From Diplonema papillatum (lineage: Eukaryota; Euglenozoa; Diplonemea; Diplonemida; Diplonemidae), in contig JAPJBO010000153.1 in assembly GCA_030068145.1 (NCBI GenBank), positions 1 through 64,000 of the forward strand: a stretch of 64,000 nt of DNA. The letters are read 5' to 3'. Both the position numbers and the translations under genes were made by a program. Positions 12,976 to 24,245 of the stretch are shown in pieces. The notes beneath the pieces were generated by a model that was given only the letters and a program-made list of their open reading frames with translations, did not search any database and had not been told where the DNA came from. The stretch's first letter is position 1; each line of letters begins with the position of its first letter.

Positions 12976-13314
12976 TTAGACCTTCTCAAAGGAGACGATG
13001 TAATCGTTCGAGACGAACTTATTGGCACATGTTTGCCATGAGAGAAGTGCACATGCATTCGCCTGCTTCGTAATAGTGTCTAGTATGTACTTTTCCAGTG
13101 TATAATGAAGCCGGGTGTCGTGATCGTGCGGCAACGATGTAACGATGTAGAAAGGCCTGGGAGCCAAATCGCCTTTGCAACTCGCCAGTACTGACATGTC
13201 CGTGAAAGAGGCCTTTGGTGTGATGGCCGTGGGTGCACGGATACAACCGTTGTGGCAAAAAACCTGCGCCCCATCGGTGCTGTGGCAGAAGACTACCCAC
13301 GAGTACTCACTCAA
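12976..13314 (-). other. Unassigned open frame, possible exon
   Basis: A 112-codon minus frame contains evenly spaced Cys residues (VVFCHSTDG, VFCHNGCI, LASCKGD) and ends in stop near 12976. Its first codon is TTG, so it would need an upstream exon. A GTGAGT donor-like site sits close by at about 13305, with a short hydrophobic frame before it, but I could not join them in phase. I do not recognise the protein. Confidence 0.22.
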
Positions 13315-13329
13315 GTCTCATGCTGAAGC

Positions 13330-14725
13330 AAGAGTGCCAGTCTTGTCACCATAGCTGTCAGCCACATGGAAAGTAGCCACAAACATTGTGGCTAATTATG
13401 CAAAAACGAAGCACATTGGGGAACCACACGAATTTTGCCCAGGCCGCTGTGCCCTATTTGCTTCTTCAAATTGGAAGCCAGTTTGCTGTGACCTCCCATG
13501 CCTTGTCCCCCACCTTACGTCCTGTATCTATTAAAAAAGGTTCCATTGATCGGCAAAACGCATCACAGATGCCGGGCTGCAATAATAGAAGGCAAAACCT
13601 TGTTTGGCATAGCCTGCTCAGACGCCCAAACGCTCTGCAAGAGCTAGTCCAAAGCACACCGCATCTCAAAAACACCAAGAAAGGGTCGAAGAGAATTAAT
13701 GTCCTATATTTGCTTTGGAATCAGGCTCTTGTTGAAAATGGAAAAGGTGAAGGGGGAAAGGAATCGTGTAAGCCGAACACAAAAAGAAAACATCAGCATA
13801 AAATGAATTGGATAAGCTTGTTTGACAGTGGTGTATAAGAGAGGAAGTTCGAAAACTTCCGCAAAAAAGAGGAATTGGGCAGTTTCGGACCCGCATCCAG
13901 CGAGAGGGAGGAAGCTCATGAGGGGAAGAAACAAAGGGTGAGGTGTTTCAGTTGCCCACAGCTTGAGACATGCAGGTGCTCGAACTTGAACATGATGTAC
14001 AACAATTGCTGTTTGCCGGAACGCTTCCCCGAAACCTCACCATGAATGCAGACAAAAGCAACAACAGGGTGTGTAGAACAGGTGATTCGGCCAGACAAAG
14101 AATTCCGAAGCAGTAAGTACAAACCCCGAATACAGAACTACTTTTTCCATCGAAGTGATACTTAGTTGTAGTCAGTGACACTACTTCAAACTTGTCAGGA
14201 TTCTGCAAAAAAAGCGCAGCAAAATGAATGAGGAAAGAAGATGGCCTTGTCTTAGAAAAGAAGGCTACTCTTCATACAGAGGAACCCCAGGCTTAGTCCG
14301 GCTGGAACGATCCTCGAGCTTTTGCTTGTGACTGTTTTACTCATTTTCCAAATAGAAATACTCGAGGGGCTGCTTTGTACTGGTTTCGACGGGAGGCTTA
14401 GGGACGGTGGCCGAGCTTGTGCATGTAAACTTGGTCAGCTGACCGAGCCTGCACTTTAAGCCAGAAAGAACTCGGTCAAGGCAAAAGAAAAACTATGATT
14501 TTGAATTTTTGGGGAGTTTTTTTTGGGAAGGGAAAATGTTTTTTGGGTTTGAAGAGCGTGTGGTGCTTGCACCACTGAGGCCAGGTTATTTAACTGCGGA
14601 TTTAGTGAAGAATTGTTCAGGAAACGGTCGCGAGCAAAACCCGACCAGGTAACGACCATTTCACTGTCTTCTTTGTTTTGTGATGCGAACATCACGAGGT
14701 GCTGTCCGAAGACACCGCCCACGTG
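13330..14725. other. Long stretch without a supported gene
   Basis: A 150-codon plus frame at 13386-13838 and a 100-codon minus frame at 14456-14758 are open, but both lack domains and sensible composition. Nothing else stands out. Confidence 0.4.
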
Positions 14726-14728
14726 AGC

Positions 14729-14776
14729 ATTGAGTTCTTTTAAGTACATGAACCACATGGATTAGCACGCACTGTG
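14729..14776. repeat. 5' tag of the Cys/His gene family, isolated copy
   Basis: gcattgagttcttttaagta and the following catgaaccacatggattag repeat the 5' end of the intact family member (16050-16099) and recur again at 16444-16492. Here the tag is joined to unrelated sequence. Confidence 0.65.
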
Positions 14777-14789
14777 TCGCCGCTTAAGG

Positions 14790-15180
14790 TTACTTTATGA
14801 TGTCGTCGCCTGTCATTGCGTCGTCAAGGTCGAGTACTTGTGGCGCCAGGGGCGCTGGGCTTTCTTGCGGTTCCGGGGATTGCGTGGGGGGGCACAGGTG
14901 CGGACAGGCTTGCACGTTTTTCACTCTCGAGGGCACTGGAGTGCTTGGGGACGTCGGACGTTTTTGGTAGCTGCTTGCTTTAAGGGCCTTCCTCTTTCTT
15001 CGTTGCACCCCTGACTCGGGTGTGGTCGCCTTCGCCTTCTTCCGCTTGCGGCCGGCGATCGGGCTCTCCTTCGGGGTGCCGAGCACCCTCTTTTTCACCG
15101 CTGGTCGTTCGCCGGTCCCTGGTGTTGGCGGCGGCCTCTTGGCTGCCCGTCCGGTCGTCGCCGTCTTCTGCTTCGCTACG
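14790..15180 (-). pseudogene. Truncated copy of the Cys/His-rich basic protein
   Basis: This frame keeps the basic middle (KRPPPTPGT, KKRVLGTPKE, GRKRKKAKATTP) and the acidic end LDLDDAMTGDDIIK of the neighbouring intact gene. It lacks the whole N-terminal Cys/His part and abuts the 3' end of that gene at about 15184. Without its start it is probably a relic, although the frame itself is not broken. Confidence 0.6.
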
Positions 15181-15210
15181 GCATTAGCACGCACTGCCTT
15201 GAAAGTCAGG

Positions 15211-16074
15211 TTATCGGATGATGTCGTCACCTGCCATTGCGCCGTCAAGGTCGAGCATTTGTGGAGCTAGCGGGGTTTGGCTTTCTTGCCATTCCAGAGA
15301 CTGAGTCGGCGAGTACGAGGGCGGGCACGTGTGCCCGTTTTCCACTTTCGAGGGCATTGGTGTGCCCGTGGTCCCCGGTCGTTTCTGAGAGCTGCTTGCC
15401 CTTGGTACCTTCTCCTTCCTTCGATGCACCCCTGAGTCGGGTGTGGTCGCCTTCGTCTTCTTCCGCTTGCGGCCGGCGTTCGGGCCTTCCTTCGGGGTGC
15501 CGAGCACCCTCTTCTTCAGCGCTGGTCGTTCGCTGGTTCCTGGCGTTGGTGGCGGCCTCTTGGTCGCCCGTCCGGTCGTCGCCGTCTCCTTTTTCGTTGC
15601 CGCGAGCGGCGCTCGCGCCGCTCGCTTTCCTACTGGCGTTTCCCGTTGTACGCCCACCTGGGTGGGTGAGGAGGGCCTCTTCTTGTTGCGTCCGGGGGTT
15701 GACTGGACGTTCGGCTTGTTGGACTGGTGGTGGCCGCGGCTGCAACATGCCGCCGGTCGCCTCTGCGTCAGCGTAGGGAGCCTTTTGCACTCTTGGCAGG
15801 TTCCTCTGCCATGCGTGCGGCAGGCATGATGCCCGCTGCGGCAACACGCCGCCGCCGTCTTGCACTCGCCGCACTTCGTCGTGCTGTGCTCTGAGCACAC
15901 CGCGATCGGCTGCCCATCGTCCGCGTGGTGATGGTGCCGGCAGCACATCTCTACCGTGGGAGCGTCCCTTCGGACGAGTGTTCTGCACGCCTCACACTTC
16001 CCTTTGTGATGGGTCGCGCACGTGACGAGTGCCTTCTCTACTCTGTTAAGCATTGAGTTCTTTTGTAAGTACAT
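15211..16074 (-). CDS. Cys/His-repeat protein with basic tail, intact copy
   Basis: 287 codons from ATG at 16074 to TAA. The N-terminal ~105 residues hold three copies of C-x2-H-x4-C-x2-C followed by a CC-x2-x-H cluster: CATHHKGKCEAC with CCRHHHH, CSEHSTTKCGEC with CCRSGHH, and CRTHGRGTCQEC with CCSRGHH. These look like metal-binding modules. A long Lys/Arg/Pro-rich region follows, with nuclear-localisation-like KKRVL and GRKRKKTK. The C-terminus is an acidic patch (MLDLDGAMAGDDIIR) kept in the two flanking partial copies. The same Cys/His module recurs once at the end of the RNase H ORF near 33.2 kb. I know no named family with this pattern; a mobile-element origin is possible. Confidence 0.6.
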   Translation of the reverse strand: MYLQKNSMLNRVEKALVTCATHHKGKCEACRTLVRRDAPTVEMCCRHHHHADDGQPIAVCSEHSTTKCGECKTAAACCRSGHHACRTHGRGTCQECKRLPTLTQRRPAACCSRGHHQSNKPNVQSTPGRNKKRPSSPTQVGVQRETPVGKRAARAPLAATKKETATTGRATKRPPPTPGTSERPALKKRVLGTPKEGPNAGRKRKKTKATTPDSGVHRRKEKVPRASSSQKRPGTTGTPMPSKVENGHTCPPSYSPTQSLEWQESQTPLAPQMLDLDGAMAGDDIIR

Positions 16075-16085
16075 GAACCACACGG

Positions 16086-16434
16086 ATTAGCATGCACTGC
16101 CTTGAATGTCAGGTTATCGGATGACGTCGTCACCTGCCATTGCGTCGTCAAGGTCGAGCATTTGTGGAGCTAGCGGGGTTTGGCTTTCTTGCGATTCCAG
16201 AGACTGAGTCGGCGAGTACGAGGGCGGGCACGTGTGCCCGTTTTCCACTTTCGAGGCGAGGGCATTGGTGTGCCCGTGGTCCCCGGTCGTTTCTGAGAGC
16301 TGCTTGCCCTCGGTACCTTCTTCTTCCTTCGATGCACCCCTGAGTCGGGTGTGGTCGCCTTCGTCTTCTTCCGCTTGCGGCCGGCGATCGGGCCTTCCTT
16401 CGGGGTGCCGAGCTTCAGCGCTGGTCGTTCGCAT
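16086..16434 (-). pseudogene. Deleted copy of the Cys/His-rich basic protein
   Basis: The C-terminal part (SKVENGHTC, MLDLDDAMAGDDVIR) is intact. The basic region lies in another frame, with an internal deletion, and the Cys/His modules are missing. A copy of the 5' tag follows directly at 16444-16492. Confidence 0.6.
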
Positions 16435-16499
16435 TTAAGTTAAGCATTGAGTTCTTTTGTAAGTACATGAACCACACGGATTAACATGCACTGTTAAGC

Positions 16500-16980
16500 A
16501 GCGGTTGCCAGGTACTCCCGTAGCACCTATTCACGGGTTTGCAGGGGTAAAAGGGGGAGAAACTGGGTCCAGCAACCTCGGCCTGGGAGCTGGAGGGGTG
16601 AACCTCTCAGCCCCGTTGGGTCTGGCTGACAACTTTGGCACCTTTTGCAAATTTATTTGAAAAACTAAAACTGGTATGGATGATAGGGGCCGAAGCAACT
16701 AGTGAAGATGCACACTTTTTGTAGCAAGGAGGCTGCACTAAGCGTCGCTGAGGATTACTTGGCTTGTCGCAATGCTGTGCAGCACTGGAGATCGACACAG
16801 AGCAGCCCCTCAACAAGCCAGCAAGACAACACAAGGCTGCAGGTTTGGTTCCCAATCTGGTGTATTTTTTTGCTTGACAAAGAAAGCTCGGCCCCTCTAA
16901 AAGGCCCCTGACCGAGAATTTTTCCAACCTCTTTTTTTGTATAAGCACTTGCTTTGTAGGAAATTCTTGAGGAGACTGCC
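16500..16980. other. No gene seen
   Basis: Short frames on both strands without recognisable features. Confidence 0.4.
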
Positions 16981-16983
16981 AGT

Positions 16984-17175
16984 TGCGAGGTTTTGGCCAA
17001 ACTCGGTCAAGTCGGTCAGCAGTGGTAGTCTAAAATTAGCAAGCAAAGTTACCAGTAATGCTTCCCACAGCAGCTGGCAGTAGCCTGGGAACCCCAGCTG
17101 CACACGCTGCTCTGTTCACGGTGTGTGTCAACCCCCGTCTAGTCAGACCGCAAGGCGCCCTGTCACAAGGCTGTG
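16984..17175. repeat. Dispersed ~190 bp repeat, copy 1
   Basis: gcgaggttttggccaaactc through gcgccctgtcaca matches 18496-18690 at most positions with small indels. The two copies are direct repeats on either side of the four-membrane-segment gene. Confidence 0.75.
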
Positions 17176-17314
17176 TATGTTACTTCCCTCGATATTGGGA
17201 TTATTGCAAGAGTTCAAATATATTGATACTTCGCGACTGACAGCCTCCTCAAGTATCACTTACAAAGCAGGTGCTTTATACAAAAACACTTAGCCATTCG
17301 TTTGGGGCTAAGAT

Positions 17315-18415
17315 CTAACACGCATTAGCCTCTGGTGTCAGCGGTGGCGTGTTGAGCTCTACCTCTTCCAGAACGAAAGAGTCAGGTGGGTTAAGGTACG
17401 AAACCTCAGGTTCCCCAGGTCCAGAAGCAGTACCGCTGGACAGTCTCTTCTCTGAATCGTGCACAATCGGTTCACGAGCCCGAGATGCGGCGCCTGGGGA
17501 AAGGTCTCTCGTATTCACCCGAAACTCAATGATCTGCTGCGCCATTTCGAGCACTGTGATCGCGATGAACACCATGAACCCATAGCGCAGCGCGAAAACA
17601 GCATCATCCTCTCTGCAAACTTCCTTGGCCACAAAGATTGTCAGTACCCACACGGCATTCGCTCCGAGGGCTGCGAGGCCATGCACGAACATGATCAAGA
17701 TACCGATCGAAAATAGGCCGGCGAAGACAGTCAGGTGGTGCAAAAAGCCCACCAGCGACAAGAATGCGACCGGCATTGCAATGTACTGCACCGCCTTCAC
17801 CAGCTGCACCCTTTCAGTACAGTAGTCGCCCAGTTTCGGGTTGGCCCCGTCGGTGCACTCGAAGGCTCCGCACTGGCGTTTTCCCTGTCCACGATGAGGT
17901 TTATATGAGGTGAAGAAGCGAGAAAAACAGCAGGAGTGAGGTCGGTGCGGGATTCTAACGAGCTTCTAAACAATAACTCGAACCCTGAAGGCACGTCTTC
18001 TCTCCCTAGCAGGCCAAATATTTTGTTACCTGCTCTTGGCGGCATGTGAGTTCTTAGCACTAAGGTAAAGTCTTCGGGTGGCCATTGTCGAAAAGGTTCC
18101 TTCAAGGTGTCGTATCTGAAAGGGTTCATTTAAGGTTCCTGTTTGGGTTTCGAATGTTGTTGTACATACCTCATTCCACATGGAGTTGTTCGTAAACATC
18201 ATCAGCAGGAGCAAGCCAATTGTCACGAGCGACAGCACAACTCGTAAAAAACGCCATTTGCGCATTTGATTGCACGTGATTGTCGTGTCGGTCATGATTC
18301 TGACGTTTGCGCCAACAATTGAAGGCAGAACAGGGGTAACCTGCATTTGGTCGGTAAGCCGGGTTTCTGATTCACCGAGGGTTTCAACTGTGCAGATTCC
18401 GCCATGTGACAGCAT
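17315..18415 (-). CDS. Four-membrane-segment protein, two exons, unknown family
   Basis: Exon 1 is 18415..18170 (ATG at 18415, donor GAG|GTATGT) and exon 2 is 17884..17315 (acceptor GGACAG, stop TAG). Both are phase 0 and the protein is 271 aa. Membrane segment 1 is FLRVVLSLVTIGLLLLMMF. The splice join creates a short loop with three Cys (CGAFEC and DYC). Three further segments follow (AMPVAFLSLVGFL, GLFSIGILIMFVHGLAAL to VWVLTIFV, and YGFMVFIAITVLEMA), then a Ser/Pro/Glu-rich tail. The layout is tetraspan-like, but I cannot name a family. The frame is open upstream of the ATG into the neighbouring repeat (from 18496), so the true 5' end may have been altered by it. Confidence 0.62.
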
Positions 18416-18495
18416 CTTCAAAGTCGAGGTGTTCGGTGCCGTTTCGGCATTGTATGAATTATGTACCCCGTAGATCAGGGCCCGCGCTTGACCTG

Positions 18496-18690
18496 GCGAG
18501 GTTTTGGCCAAACTCGTTCAAAGTCGGTCAGCAGTGGTGGTCCAAAATTAGCAAGCAACGTTCCCAGTACCGCTTCCCACAGCAGCTGGCATCCCACCAG
18601 CCTGGGAACCCCAGCTGCACACGCTGCTCTGTTCACGGTGCTTCAACCAGTCTCGGACCGCAAGGCGCCCTGTCACAGTGCTTCATGCAG
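18496..18690. repeat. Dispersed ~190 bp repeat, copy 2
   Basis: Direct copy of 16984-17175. It begins about 80 bp upstream of the start codon of the four-membrane-segment gene. Confidence 0.75.
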
Positions 18691-18699
18691 AAGTGTTGG

Positions 18700-19284
18700 G
18701 TGTGGGATGCCAACTATTCTAGGCTACTTGCACGCGTCGTGCCATGCTTCTGCCCCTACTGCTTGTCCGGCATTTCGCGCAGGCTGTGGAGCCCGACGAG
18801 CCCGAGGATCCCTAATCGGCGCACTTTCGTTTTACCCGCAGGCCGGCCTCGATTCCTCGCCTGCTAGTACTAGTAGTACTTGCCCTTTCCCCTTCATCTG
18901 TGTTTCTGGAGACCAAAAGTGCAAAACTCACGAACGAATGAGGAAAGGGAAATAAAAAACACTGAGGATGTTCGTCCTGTCAAAGTTTGTGTCAACAAAC
19001 ACAGTTGCTAGCTCGCTGGGCAGCACAGAGGCAGGTATTTCAGAATTTTTCCTTTCGGTCGAACCATTAGAGACTACACATCGGAACACACTTGCAGTCC
19101 AATTTGCAAACACGTAGTTCCCGCATGACACATGAAGTTCAATGCGCTTGACACCGCGGGTGGACAGATGGCTCATTACGCGTGCACACGAAGGGCAGAG
19201 CGACAAAGGGCATCCCAACAGGATGGGTAGAGCGACAACGGGCTCCCACGCACATCTAGTGGGTGGGCACGCCATGGCCGGCAG
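18700..19284. other. No gene seen
   Basis: A 115-codon minus frame (18928-19275) reads fairly protein-like near GVKRIELHVSC, but it has no start or splice context that I can defend. Confidence 0.35.
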
Positions 19285-21100
19285 TCAGAAGCTGGCAGGT
19301 CTCGACAGGAACATTTCCTGGAAATACTGCCACCGCTTCGGCGCCTTCGAATCGAAGAGCTCGGGCAGGTCTTCTCCGTTGCCGTCCCAAGCTATGCTCA
19401 CGCACTTCGCCTTCTCGATGTCTTTTGCTGGCTGCCAGTCAAAACGGACCACTTCGGGGAAAACGAACACCTTGTGGGCATTTCGTGACAACCACAATTT
19501 TGTGCCCGCATCCCCAGGGTAGCCAGAGCCAGCTGGTCCGACGCGTTCTCCCGTCTCCGGTAAAACGTAGTTCTCGATCAGTGTGTCACGGGTCACCTGT
19601 CGGTGTATTGACGATGAGCCTGGTTTCTTTTTGTTGCCCGCCTATCCGCTTCCAATGGTTGTCAGTTTCCCCTCACATTGCATGTGGCTGAGGTAAATGG
19701 ATACGATCTTGCCTGGTCACGTGGTCAACAGAAGTCACCTTGCCTTGGACATGAAACGGAAAGAGCGCACCTTAGCCATAACCGAGGCGCCGCCGACGAT
19801 CGGGAATGTCGAGTCTGCCTTCTTCTTCACACACACCACAAGTTCCGGAAAGAAGTGCTCCAACTTCCTCTGGTATGAGTCTTGCGGCCCAACAACATCA
19901 ACGAAAGCGGCAACCAGTTTCCCCCGACCCTGTTTGAATTGGAACACCCTTTTTCTTCCGCTCTAAAGCATAAGGTTCTGCGGTCTGCAGGAGCAAACTG
20001 TCCCGTTGGACACGTTTGAATCTTGTGTGGCTGCTGCACTGTCGGCTTCTGCCACTCTCTCTGGTTACTATGACATAGAAATGGGAGATGGCGAGGGCCA
20101 TGTCGCTTGTTCTCAGAGGGTGCTTTTGGCGCTTGGGGGCATTAAGGAAAAGCTTCCACGTGCGACCCGACCAGTCGTTCCAGCCGCTCCAGAGTGCGGG
20201 GCCTTATAGTGCTATTTCTTCTGGTGTCTGGGTCTTTTGCGATTAATTGAGCTGTCACCAACGTTTGGACTCGTTTTGCGGAATTTCCGCGGATCGGGGG
20301 GTTAAGTGTGTAAGTGAGTAATTGTTGTGGCCCCTCTTGGTCGTTTAGGGCCCTTTGATTGGGTTCATTTGCGGCTATTCCGTCAGTGTCACGAAACACA
20401 AAGAGGTGAAGTGCCTGGACTCAAGCTTGGGTTCTGGCTTTTTTCGACATAAATATATGTCCGCGTCATAAACGGTTAAGCAAGCTACTTGTCTTTCGCT
20501 GGATGGTCGTTTTTTCCTAGCGTTTATTGTGGTCTCCCGAAAACTCCCGAAACCCCAGTTTCTTAACCCCGCCCCCACCACCGTTTTCCTTTGACCTAGA
20601 CCTTCGACCTAGCCTCTGTGGCAACAAACGGTGTGGCATACCGACTTGCGAATGAGGGCTCGCATGCGTGTAATGAGTTCGATAGCAGCATCGTGTGAGA
20701 TTTTGTTCAGCGACACAGACTTCCGCGCAAGCTGCAGCTTCGAAATTTCGGTGGCCGAAATCTCCCTGAGAAGGTAGGCGAACTTGCCTTCTACCTTCTC
20801 CGCCTCTTCGCTCGATCCCGCGGCTTGCGCTTCCATGGCGGCGAAGATTTCGTTCCGTTTGTCCTTCTTGAGGTCCTTCGAGTCGGCCACACCCATAGCG
20901 CGCAGCCCCTCGTGGTCCTTCACCTGGCATGCCATGCACCCGTACACCATCGATCCCAGCACAGGCCCTCGCCCTGCCTCGTCGACGCCGAGGATCCAGT
21001 CATCATCGGTCCACCCAAACTCCGTCGCGCAAGCTGCCACGTCAAATTTCTTCTCCCAATCCCAGTTGTTCCCCGTTTTCCGCCGCTTTGCCGGTTGCAT
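19285..21100 (-). CDS. RNASEH2A: Ribonuclease H2 subunit A, three exons
   Basis: Catalytic subunit of RNase H2 (RNase HII family), which removes RNA from RNA:DNA hybrids and single ribonucleotides from nuclear DNA. Exon 1 is 21100..20642, exon 2 is 19929..19771 and exon 3 is 19596..19285. All junctions are phase 0 (donors TCG|GTATGC and AAG|GTGCGC; acceptors AAACAG and CGACAG), giving 309 aa, close to the usual ~300. The active-site motif GVDEAGRGPVLG supplies the Asp-Glu pair, VADSKDL the next Asp, and FVDVVGP the last. KKADSTFPIVGGASVMAKV joins across intron 2 to TRDTLIE, and GSGYPGD..T..WL and VRFDWQ mark the C-terminal part. A Lys/Arg-rich start (QPAKRRK) could be a nuclear signal. Intron 1 (712 bp) and intron 2 (174 bp) hold nothing else recognisable. 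Confidence 0.96.
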
Positions 21101-21477
21101 CTTCAGAGTTGCTTTTTTTGCATGGCCGTTTCCTTGTTTTTCCCAGTTTTTAGAGTGACTATCTTTGTGCGAGAAAACATACTTAGAGAAGGCAGGTCTG
21201 GTTGTTTGGATTATATTCTTCACCACCGAGATGTGCGTCTCGTGCTGCGATTAGCTCCAGTCTCAGTATAGAAGCGAACCAACTGGAAGTCTTCGTGTGT
21301 TGTCACGTTTCCAGAGCGTGAGCTGTTGTGTGAGAGATGCTTCGTACCACACACAGTATATCGCTAGTCAGTTAATCTTCTACGCTTTGCGTCTTCTACG
21401 ACCGAATAAACCCATCTCACAGGTCAAGCTAGGCGATTGCGCTCTCGTGCTGTCTGAGCATGTGAAAGAGTGAAAGA

Positions 21478-22290
21478 GTAAAGTACGTGCGCTCGGCTAA
21501 GGCCGGCGCGTGGCGAGAGTGGAGGCAGCAGCTAAAGTTCGGGAACAGTAAAGTTCGGGCGAAGCTAAGTTCGGGCAATGCTAAGTTCGAGTGATGCTAA
21601 GTTCGGGCGTTGCTAAGTTCGGGCGTTGCTAATTTCTGGCGCTAAGCGCTCAGGACCGAGTCAGGCTGCGCTGGTACTAAAAAAAGTGAACCGAAGTTCG
21701 GCCAGGGTGGTAAAGTCCGGGTGAAGCCAAGATCGGTGCTCGTGCCCGGGGGGGGACACCCCCTGACCCACCGAGTACGGGAAAAGTTGGGCGCTGGTAC
21801 CCGGGGGGGACACCCCTCGGACCCACCGAGCACGGGTAAAGTTTGGCGCTCGTACCCGGGTGGGGCGCCCCCCGGACCCCTGGCACGAGGGGCCTGGGGC
21901 AGCCTTTTCCCGCATGTCCCCCCCCTCCCCCCGCCGGCCTCGGGGCGACGGGGTGACCCAAATACCGCGAGATACTGAGAAACTTCGAAACAAACAACGC
22001 AAATTTCGGGCACATTAGACCCCGGAACGCAAGAAATCTCGAAAACAACAGTCGGCCGGAAAAGTGCGGTGAGCGGCGGGCCTACTGGCCTGAAGGCCGT
22101 AACCCGCTCACTCTGCCACGCCCCTGCCTACTGGCAGGCGGGAGAAAAGTTATATCCGCAATATTATCCAGTCCAAAAACAATACAGTTTCATAATTGTT
22201 GCAAGAAAAGCCGGGTTGGCTCGAATAGAGGCTATTCACATTGCATGTTCATAGGACCTCCAGTCTCGAAATATCGGCCAGCTGCCGATG
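21478..22290. repeat. Composite repeat, copy 1
   Basis: In order: gtacgtgcgctcggctaa head, a short run of the 16-bp unit gctaagttcgggcgat, direct repeats around ggtacccgggggggacaccc, the gtgacccaaataccgcgaga segment, a gggcacattagaccccg segment, a tRNA-like part (22064-22140, B-box eroded), and a tail with ccgggttggctcgaatagag. The same order occurs at 24246-25500 and, shortened, at 27091-27400. It looks like a non-autonomous mobile element. Confidence 0.7.
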
Positions 22291-22409
22291 AGACCACTCA
22301 TGCCGACTGCCAGCACCTGCCGATGACAGCCCCTCCACACCAGCAACGAATTTTATTTCCCTTCACTGGGATGGCTGCCGTGACGAACCTAGCTTCTTCG
22401 TATCACATG

Positions 22410-22528
<119 letters not shown>

Positions 22529-22669
22529 GAGAAACGACAGTGAGGGTTTGGAGGAGGACGCGGCGTGCGTCGGGGCCCGTGAGGAAGCACCGGCCACCTT
22601 GCTAGATAAAACCTGCCTTGGAAGAGGCACCTATTACTCGCGGGGGTAGGCACCCCTGCGGAGGCCCTC

Positions 22670-22693
22670 TTCCGTGTGCCTCCACACGGAAGG
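22670..22693. other. Perfect hairpin
   Basis: cttccgtgtg and its exact complement are separated by four bases (cctc). The surrounding 22.53-23.23 kb has no gene that I can support. Role unknown. Confidence 0.5.
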
Positions 22694-23230
22694 AACACTA
22701 GGAGGAAGCATTCCTGAAGCGGAGGATGGACCCGCTGATGCTCTCATCTGTGAAGGAGGACACTCCTTGTCGAGGGAAAGATCCTACGGAGCGATGTCCT
22801 CATCGCATCCAGAAGCGCTACCTGATACGTGTGTGTGCGATGATGCGGCAGCCTGATACGTGTGCGCTGGCTGTTACACGAGCTTGATGCTCCGCATGGA
22901 TGCTTGGTGCCGTGTGCCGTGGGCACCGCCCGCTGCACACGGGGATTCGTTTGCGACAATAAAACCTCGGAGGGAAAAAGACTGCGTGTTTATCCCACTC
23001 AAGGAAAAAACGCAAAGCGACCACGCGAAGACGAATGAGTGCGGTCGCCGGGAGTGACTAAAGCAGACCATCGCCAATATCACGTTATAACCTCATGACA
23101 TGGCGGTATAGGTGATCTATCGGGGATCATATCTCTCCATCGTGGCGAAATCCGACTTCATGAGTGCCGCTTCGATGAGACTGCCTAAGTTAGATACTAC
23201 CCTCTCGGCTTCGCCGGCCACTTGCGTCGA

Positions 23231-23710
23231 TCAACGCCTGTACCCGGCTTTGCCTGCATCTGCAAAGGCGCGCGCTAGAATTTCGTTCGTGGAGTGGTTG
23301 CGATACGAAGCGCGAAGTGCTTCTTCCTGTGAGATCCAGGCAACAACCCTCGTCGCTTGTTCACACATTTTAGGATCGAACTCTGGAGTCGGCAGGAATA
23401 CCCTGTACCACTTCACCGTCTTGTCTATAGATTCTTTCGTGCCACGCGGCCGCATCGTATACTCGCTGTCCATGACGTGTTCAAGCTCCGTCGCAGGCAC
23501 ATTGATGAGACCAGATTCCTCTTCGGCTTCCCGGACTGCGGTTGCTTGTTCTGTCTCGCCAGGTTCCATCCTCCCTTTTGGCAGCTCGTAGTCATCGACT
23601 TGAGCATCAACCGGTCCCCTCTTTATGAGCATCACTTTCAGCACTCCTTTATCCGATGTGAACGCGATCAAGCCGCATGATGTCACAACTCGCATGTTTG
23701 GTTGCTCCAT
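23231..23710 (-). CDS. Nudix hydrolase
   Basis: Single-exon, 159-aa protein of the Nudix superfamily, which cleaves nucleoside diphosphates linked to another moiety. The Nudix box G-x5-E-x7-REAEEESG-L is complete at about residues 46-68 (GRMEPGE then REAEEESGL), with the paired Glu residues that bind the metal. The preceding YELPKG strand and the VKWYRVFL strand after the box are as expected. The start is an ATG at 23710 and the stop is TGA. The domain resembles the small diadenosine- or inositol-polyphosphate-type hydrolases, but the substrate cannot be read from sequence. No targeting signal is obvious. Confidence 0.93.
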   Translation of the reverse strand: MEQPNMRVVTSCGLIAFTSDKGVLKVMLIKRGPVDAQVDDYELPKGRMEPGETEQATAVREAEEESGLINVPATELEHVMDSEYTMRPRGTKESIDKTVKWYRVFLPTPEFDPKMCEQATRVVAWISQEEALRASYRNHSTNEILARAFADAGKAGYRR

Positions 23711-24245
23711 AAAGAAGAACCGGGGGGGAAATGCCTAAGTTTGCTCTTGCGGCGTTAGTGAGGAGTCAGCGCAAATGATTACAACACCAGCGCACAAGCG
23801 GTTTCAGGGACGAACGGCTACTTTTTATTTTTAGAGTTAAAGTTCGCTTGAAATTCCGGGGGTTTTAGGGTCTCCGTGTGACCGTTCATGAATGGGTTCT
23901 CTTAGAGCAAGAAAGGGCTATGTGGTTACGGGTTGTATATTTAGTGCACGCTTTCGTTATGGGTTATGGCTAGCCATGTCCGGGACTGTTTGTGACCGAC
24001 ACCAAGTACATTCCTTCGTGGAGTGTTGTCTTGGGCCCCCCACGTTCTACAAGTTGAGCAGGGGTTGCCTTGTAGCCCGTACCGGTCTGTTGTCCGCGTT
24101 TATATGTATTTTCTCGCAGTGTGGTGTTTGGGTTTCGCGGCACTTGCGGTGCTCCACGCGGTGCGGGTTGTTTCCGGCTAAAATACGGTTTTTTGGGGGG
24201 TAGATGCTCGCCACAGTTAAGGCACTCTGGGCACACTGGGTACCC
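23711..24245. repeat. Intergenic with a dispersed repeat fragment
   Basis: acgctttcgttatg..tggctagccat..ccgacaccaagtacattcc at 23948-24020 matches 63873-63942 near the window's right end. Nothing coding is visible in the rest. Confidence 0.55.

Noticed and set aside
14456..14758. 100-codon minus frame starting with the family 5' tag (FMYLKELNAH)
   Set aside because: After the tag the sequence has no similarity to the family and no recognisable domain. Probably chance continuation of a stray tag.
15237..15829. Plus-strand frames of 128-179 codons opposite the Cys/His gene
   Set aside because: High-GC antisense frames without motifs. The minus frame holds the repeated Cys/His pattern.
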